From: Rhodobacter sp. | Lineage (GTDB): Bacteria; Pseudomonadota; Alphaproteobacteria; Rhodobacterales; Rhodobacteraceae | Reading direction: 5' to 3' | Length of the DNA: 8,143 nucleotides | Assembly (NCBI GenBank): GCA_027482795.1 | Contig: JAIXVS010000351.1 | Span: 1 to 8,143 of the forward strand | Shown: piece after piece, positions 6,185-8,143 of the stretch | Position numbering within the stretch: position 1 is the stretch's first letter | How the letters are laid out: every line of letters begins with the position of its first letter | Notes under the pieces: model-generated | What the model was told of the DNA's origin: nothing | Database searches by the model: none | Seen by the model: only the letters and a program-made list of their open reading frames with translations | Program-made: the position numbers and the translations under genes

Positions 6185-6206
6185 TTCATAACCTATTGGT
6201 TATGAA
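6185..6206. promoter_or_regulatory. Perfect 9-bp inverted repeat, candidate operator upstream of the TRAP operon
   Basis: TTCATAACC (6185-6193) and GGTTATGAA (6198-6206) are perfect inverted arms around a 4-base spacer, 28 bases after the pobA stop and 135 bases before the TRAP binding protein. No T-run follows, so a terminator role is less likely than binding of a dimeric repressor or activator. If the -10 at 6231 is real, the dyad is centred near -47. Confidence 0.5.
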
Positions 6207-6230
6207 TAGAAGCGTCTTTTGCATTATCGC

Positions 6231-6236
6231 TATACA
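6231..6236 (+). promoter_or_regulatory. Candidate -10 element of the TRAP operon promoter
   Basis: TATACA followed by TAAG matches the -10 consensus at 4/6 positions. No recognisable -35 lies at 16-18 bases upstream. The inverted repeat at 6185-6206 occupies the space just upstream, so activation by a bound protein is possible. The leader would be about 100 nucleotides. Confidence 0.25.
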
Positions 6237-6329
6237 TAAGTTTTAGCTAACCTTGCCTAAGGGAAGTCCGCTTGCGGCCATGGGAATGGATCGCCGTGCA
6301 GCGGAAGCTAAGGAATGAAACAACCAAAA

Positions 6330-6336
6330 GGGAGGA
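6330..6336 (+). promoter_or_regulatory. Ribosome binding site of the TRAP binding protein gene
   Basis: GGGAGGA four bases before the ATG at 6341. It sets the start against the in-frame TTG at 6272, and the protein from 6341 begins directly with a normal signal peptide. Confidence 0.85.
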
Positions 6337-6340
6337 CGTC

Positions 6341-7372
6341 ATGACAACACTAACCACAAAACTCGCGCGGCTGATGGGGGCATCTTTGCTGGTCAGCAGC
6401 TTTGGCCTTGGCGCGGCCTTTGCGCAAGAGGTCGTGCTGAAACTGCACCAAATGCTGCCTGCGCAGGCCCCCGTGCCATCGATGGTGTTGCAGCCTTGGA
6501 TGGACAAAATCACCGCAGAATCTGGCGGGCGCATTGTGTTTGAACATTTCCCTGCGATGCAATTGGGCGGTAAGCCGCCAGAACTGGTCGATCAGGTCAA
6601 AGATGGCGTGGCCGATATTATCTGGACGCTGCCCGGCTATACCCCCGGACGTTTTCCCCGCACCGAAGCCATCGAATTGCCATTTCTTGTGAATGATGCC
6701 GAATCCGCCTCGCGCGCGCTGTATCAGCTGGGCGAGAAGTATATGTTCGACACCGAATATGCCGATTACAAAATGCTGGCGATGTTCACCCATGGGCCAG
6801 GCAATTTCCATTCGGCCAAGCCCATCACCACCCCTGCCGATCTGGCGGGTGTCAAGCTGCGTGCGCCCACGCGCGTGACCAATTTGATGGTAACATCGCT
6901 GGGCGCAACGGCTGTTGGTATGCCCGTGCCTGCCGTGCCTGAATCTTTGTCCAAAGGCGTGATTGACGCCACGATGCTGCCTTGGGAAGTGACGGGCGGC
7001 TTGAAAGTGGCTGAATTGGTCAAGAACCACACCGAATTTACGGGCAAAGCCCTGTATGTAGGTGCCTTCATCATTGCGATGAACAAAGACAAATACAATG
7101 CGCTGCCCGATGATCTAAAGGCTGTGATTGACGCAAATTCGGGGCTGGAATTTTCTGCTATGGCGGGCAAGCTAAGCCAAGAGGCCGATGCCAAAGCGCG
7201 CCAAATCGCGGTTGATTTGGGCAATAACATCATCACGCTGGATGCAGCGCAGTCGGCTGTCTGGGAAGAGGCTGCAAAGCCCACCTATGACGCATGGCTT
7301 GCCGAAAGCGCCGCCGCTGGATTTGATGGTCAGGCCATTCTAGACGACGCAAAAGCATTGCTGGGCCAATAA
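6341..7372 (+). CDS. TRAP transporter periplasmic substrate-binding protein (DctP family)
   Basis: Captures a carboxylate in the periplasm and hands it to the membrane subunits encoded just downstream. The protein has 343 residues, normal for the family. The signal peptide is residues 1-28: basic n-region (KLAR), hydrophobic core (about 11-25), cleavage after AFA before QEVVLKL. Family features are LGGKPPELVDQVKDGVADI (75-93), PGRFPRTEAIELPFL (102-116) and Arg174 in GVKLRAPT, the position expected to pair with the ligand carboxylate. VPAVPESLSKGVIDA (197-210) and WEVTGG (215-220) also fit. The ligand cannot be read from sequence; the neighbouring pobA and dehydrogenases suggest an aromatic acid or related compound. 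It is first in the operon, has a strong ribosome site and is followed by a stable hairpin, which fits high expression of a binding protein. Confidence 0.95.
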   Translation: MTTLTTKLARLMGASLLVSSFGLGAAFAQEVVLKLHQMLPAQAPVPSMVLQPWMDKITAESGGRIVFEHFPAMQLGGKPPELVDQVKDGVADIIWTLPGYTPGRFPRTEAIELPFLVNDAESASRALYQLGEKYMFDTEYADYKMLAMFTHGPGNFHSAKPITTPADLAGVKLRAPTRVTNLMVTSLGATAVGMPVPAVPESLSKGVIDATMLPWEVTGGLKVAELVKNHTEFTGKALYVGAFIIAMNKDKYNALPDDLKAVIDANSGLEFSAMAGKLSQEADAKARQIAVDLGNNIITLDAAQSAVWEEAAKPTYDAWLAESAAAGFDGQAILDDAKALLGQ

Positions 7373-7384
7373 CCCACGGAAACC

Positions 7385-7415
7385 TGCCGCACCAAGGCGC
7401 AGCCTTGGTGCGGTA
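7385..7415 (+). terminator. Strong intercistronic hairpin between the TRAP binding protein and small subunit genes
   Basis: CCGCACCAAGGC (7387-7398) and GCCTTGGTGCGG (7402-7413) form a perfect 12-bp GC-rich stem with a 3-base loop, extendable by a G-U and a T-A pair. TATTTGCTTTT follows, a broken T-run. It begins 12 bases after the stop at 7372. It could be a partial terminator or a 3' stabiliser that gives more binding protein than membrane subunit. Confidence 0.75.
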
Positions 7416-7437
7416 TTTGCTTTTGGGGCCAAGGCCC

Positions 7438-7446
7438 GAGGGAGGA
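7438..7446 (+). promoter_or_regulatory. Ribosome binding site that decides a TTG start
   Basis: GAGGGAGGA ends four bases before the TTG at 7451. No ATG or GTG in this frame is better placed, and the protein from this TTG has a standard small-subunit N-terminus. Confidence 0.8.
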
Positions 7447-7450
7447 TATC

Positions 7451-7972
7451 TTGAAAAAACTCAGCTATGCCTTGGCCAATACAATGGCCATGATTGGCGG
7501 ATTAAGTTTGCTGGCGATCATCTTGATGACAGTGGCCAGTGTGATCGGCCGCGCGCTTGTGCCTATTGGTCTTGGCCCTGTGCCGGGCGATTATGAAATC
7601 ACCGAAATGACGATTGCCTTTGTGATCTTCTGCTTTCTGCCGCTGTGCCAATTGGTGGCGGGCCATGCCACTGTTGATGTGTTCACATCGGGCATGGGGC
7701 AGCGCACCAATCTGATTTTGCTGGCCATTTGGGAAGTGCTTTTGACAGCCACGATGATCTTTATCGCATTGCGTTTGTATGAAGGCTTTTTGGACAAGCT
7801 GACAAATAATGAAATCTCTATGCTGCTGGCGATCCCCGTCTGGTGGGGATATTTCGCCGCGCTGTTCCCTGCGTTTGTTGGGGTTATTGTTGGGCTTTGG
7901 TCGGCCTATGACCGCGCGCGCGCCGCCCTAACAGGCAAAGTTACCCGCACAATCGAGGGAGCAAACCATTGA
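7451..7972 (+). CDS. TRAP transporter small permease subunit (DctQ family)
   Basis: Small inner-membrane subunit of the TRAP carboxylate transporter, which pairs with the large DctM subunit. The 173 residues contain four hydrophobic segments, about 12-36, 53-72, 86-110 and 125-150, as expected of DctQ. Between the first two lies PGDYEITEM (45-53), a typical family segment. The last ~20 residues are polar and basic, probably cytoplasmic. Translation begins with TTG, supported by the strong ribosome site. The stop codon overlaps the start of the next gene in TTGA (7969-7972), indicating translational coupling. Confidence 0.93.
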   Translation: MKKLSYALANTMAMIGGLSLLAIILMTVASVIGRALVPIGLGPVPGDYEITEMTIAFVIFCFLPLCQLVAGHATVDVFTSGMGQRTNLILLAIWEVLLTATMIFIALRLYEGFLDKLTNNEISMLLAIPVWWGYFAALFPAFVGVIVGLWSAYDRARAALTGKVTRTIEGANH

Positions 7973-8143
7973 GCAACGTTGAAATCGGCCTTTTGGCCTT
8001 TCCCATTCTGCTGGCCATCATTTTCATGCGCGCGCCCATTGGGCTGGCGATGCTGCTTGTTGGCGTGGCGGGCATGGTGATTGTAACGGGCAGCCCCAAT
8101 ATCATTTTGTCAAAATTCAAAAGCGAGGTTTTCAGCACCTTTG
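7969..8143 (+). CDS. TRAP transporter large permease subunit (DctM family), partial at the right edge
   Basis: Large inner-membrane subunit expected to form the substrate channel of the sodium-driven TRAP transporter. Only the first 58 residues are in the window, beginning MSNVEIGLLAFPILLAIIFM. Hydrophobic segments (about 6-20 and 24-41) surround RAPIGLAM (21-28), which matches the conserved N-terminal motif of DctM proteins. The start is TTG at 7969, with GAGGGAG (7955-7961) seven bases upstream, and it overlaps the preceding stop by four bases. The frame is open to the window end. Confidence 0.9.
   Translation, partial: MSNVEIGLLAFPILLAIIFMRAPIGLAMLLVGVAGMVIVTGSPNIILSKFKSEVFSTF

Noticed and set aside
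1..8143. Mobile elements, CRISPR array, toxin-antitoxin or phage-defence genes
   Set aside because: No transposase or integrase, no regularly spaced repeats and no small paired genes were found. Coding space is fully explained by catabolic, regulatory and transport genes.

Overview
The window carries an aromatic-compound catabolism locus from a probable alphaproteobacterium of the Rhodobacter/Roseobacter type. The basis for that is moderate-to-high GC coding DNA, a TRAP uptake system, an AraC-type regulator beside pobA, and overall protein resemblance. The taxonomic guess is an inference from reading, not a search. No rRNA, tRNA, CRISPR array, insertion sequence or integrase was seen. Every gene looks intact except the two cut by the window edges, and no gene-free stretch reaches 300 bases (the longest is 2053-2306).

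Left block (1-3986). A zinc alcohol dehydrogenase (cut by the left edge) and an aldehyde dehydrogenase of the benzyl alcohol/benzaldehyde dehydrogenase type lie on the minus strand, 25 bases apart, as one operon. A XylR/DmpR-family activator is divergent from them across a 254-base AT-rich intergenic region rich in palindromes. Its phenol-sensing and zinc-binding domain looks complete, but the AAA+ domain has lost the sigma-54-contacting GAFTGA loop and has a changed Walker B. Consistently, a sigma-70-like promoter can be read upstream of the dehydrogenase operon.

Middle block (4014-6156). An AraC-family regulator (probable PobR) is divergent from pobA, the 4-hydroxybenzoate 3-monooxygenase that makes protocatechuate.

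Right block (6157-8143). A TRAP transporter operon in the order periplasmic binding protein, small membrane subunit, large membrane subunit (cut by the right edge). A perfect 9-bp inverted repeat precedes it, and a strong 12-bp-stem hairpin separates the first two genes.

Working together (inference): the TRAP system imports an aromatic acid or related carboxylate. The two dehydrogenases oxidise a benzylic alcohol through its aldehyde to the benzoate, and PobA hydroxylates 4-hydroxybenzoate to protocatechuate for the beta-ketoadipate pathway. If the dehydrogenases accept the 4-hydroxy substrates, the window encodes a continuous route from 4-hydroxybenzyl alcohol to protocatechuate, and a phenol-type sensor would fit that. 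The most unusual element is the regulator with the deleted GAFTGA loop.
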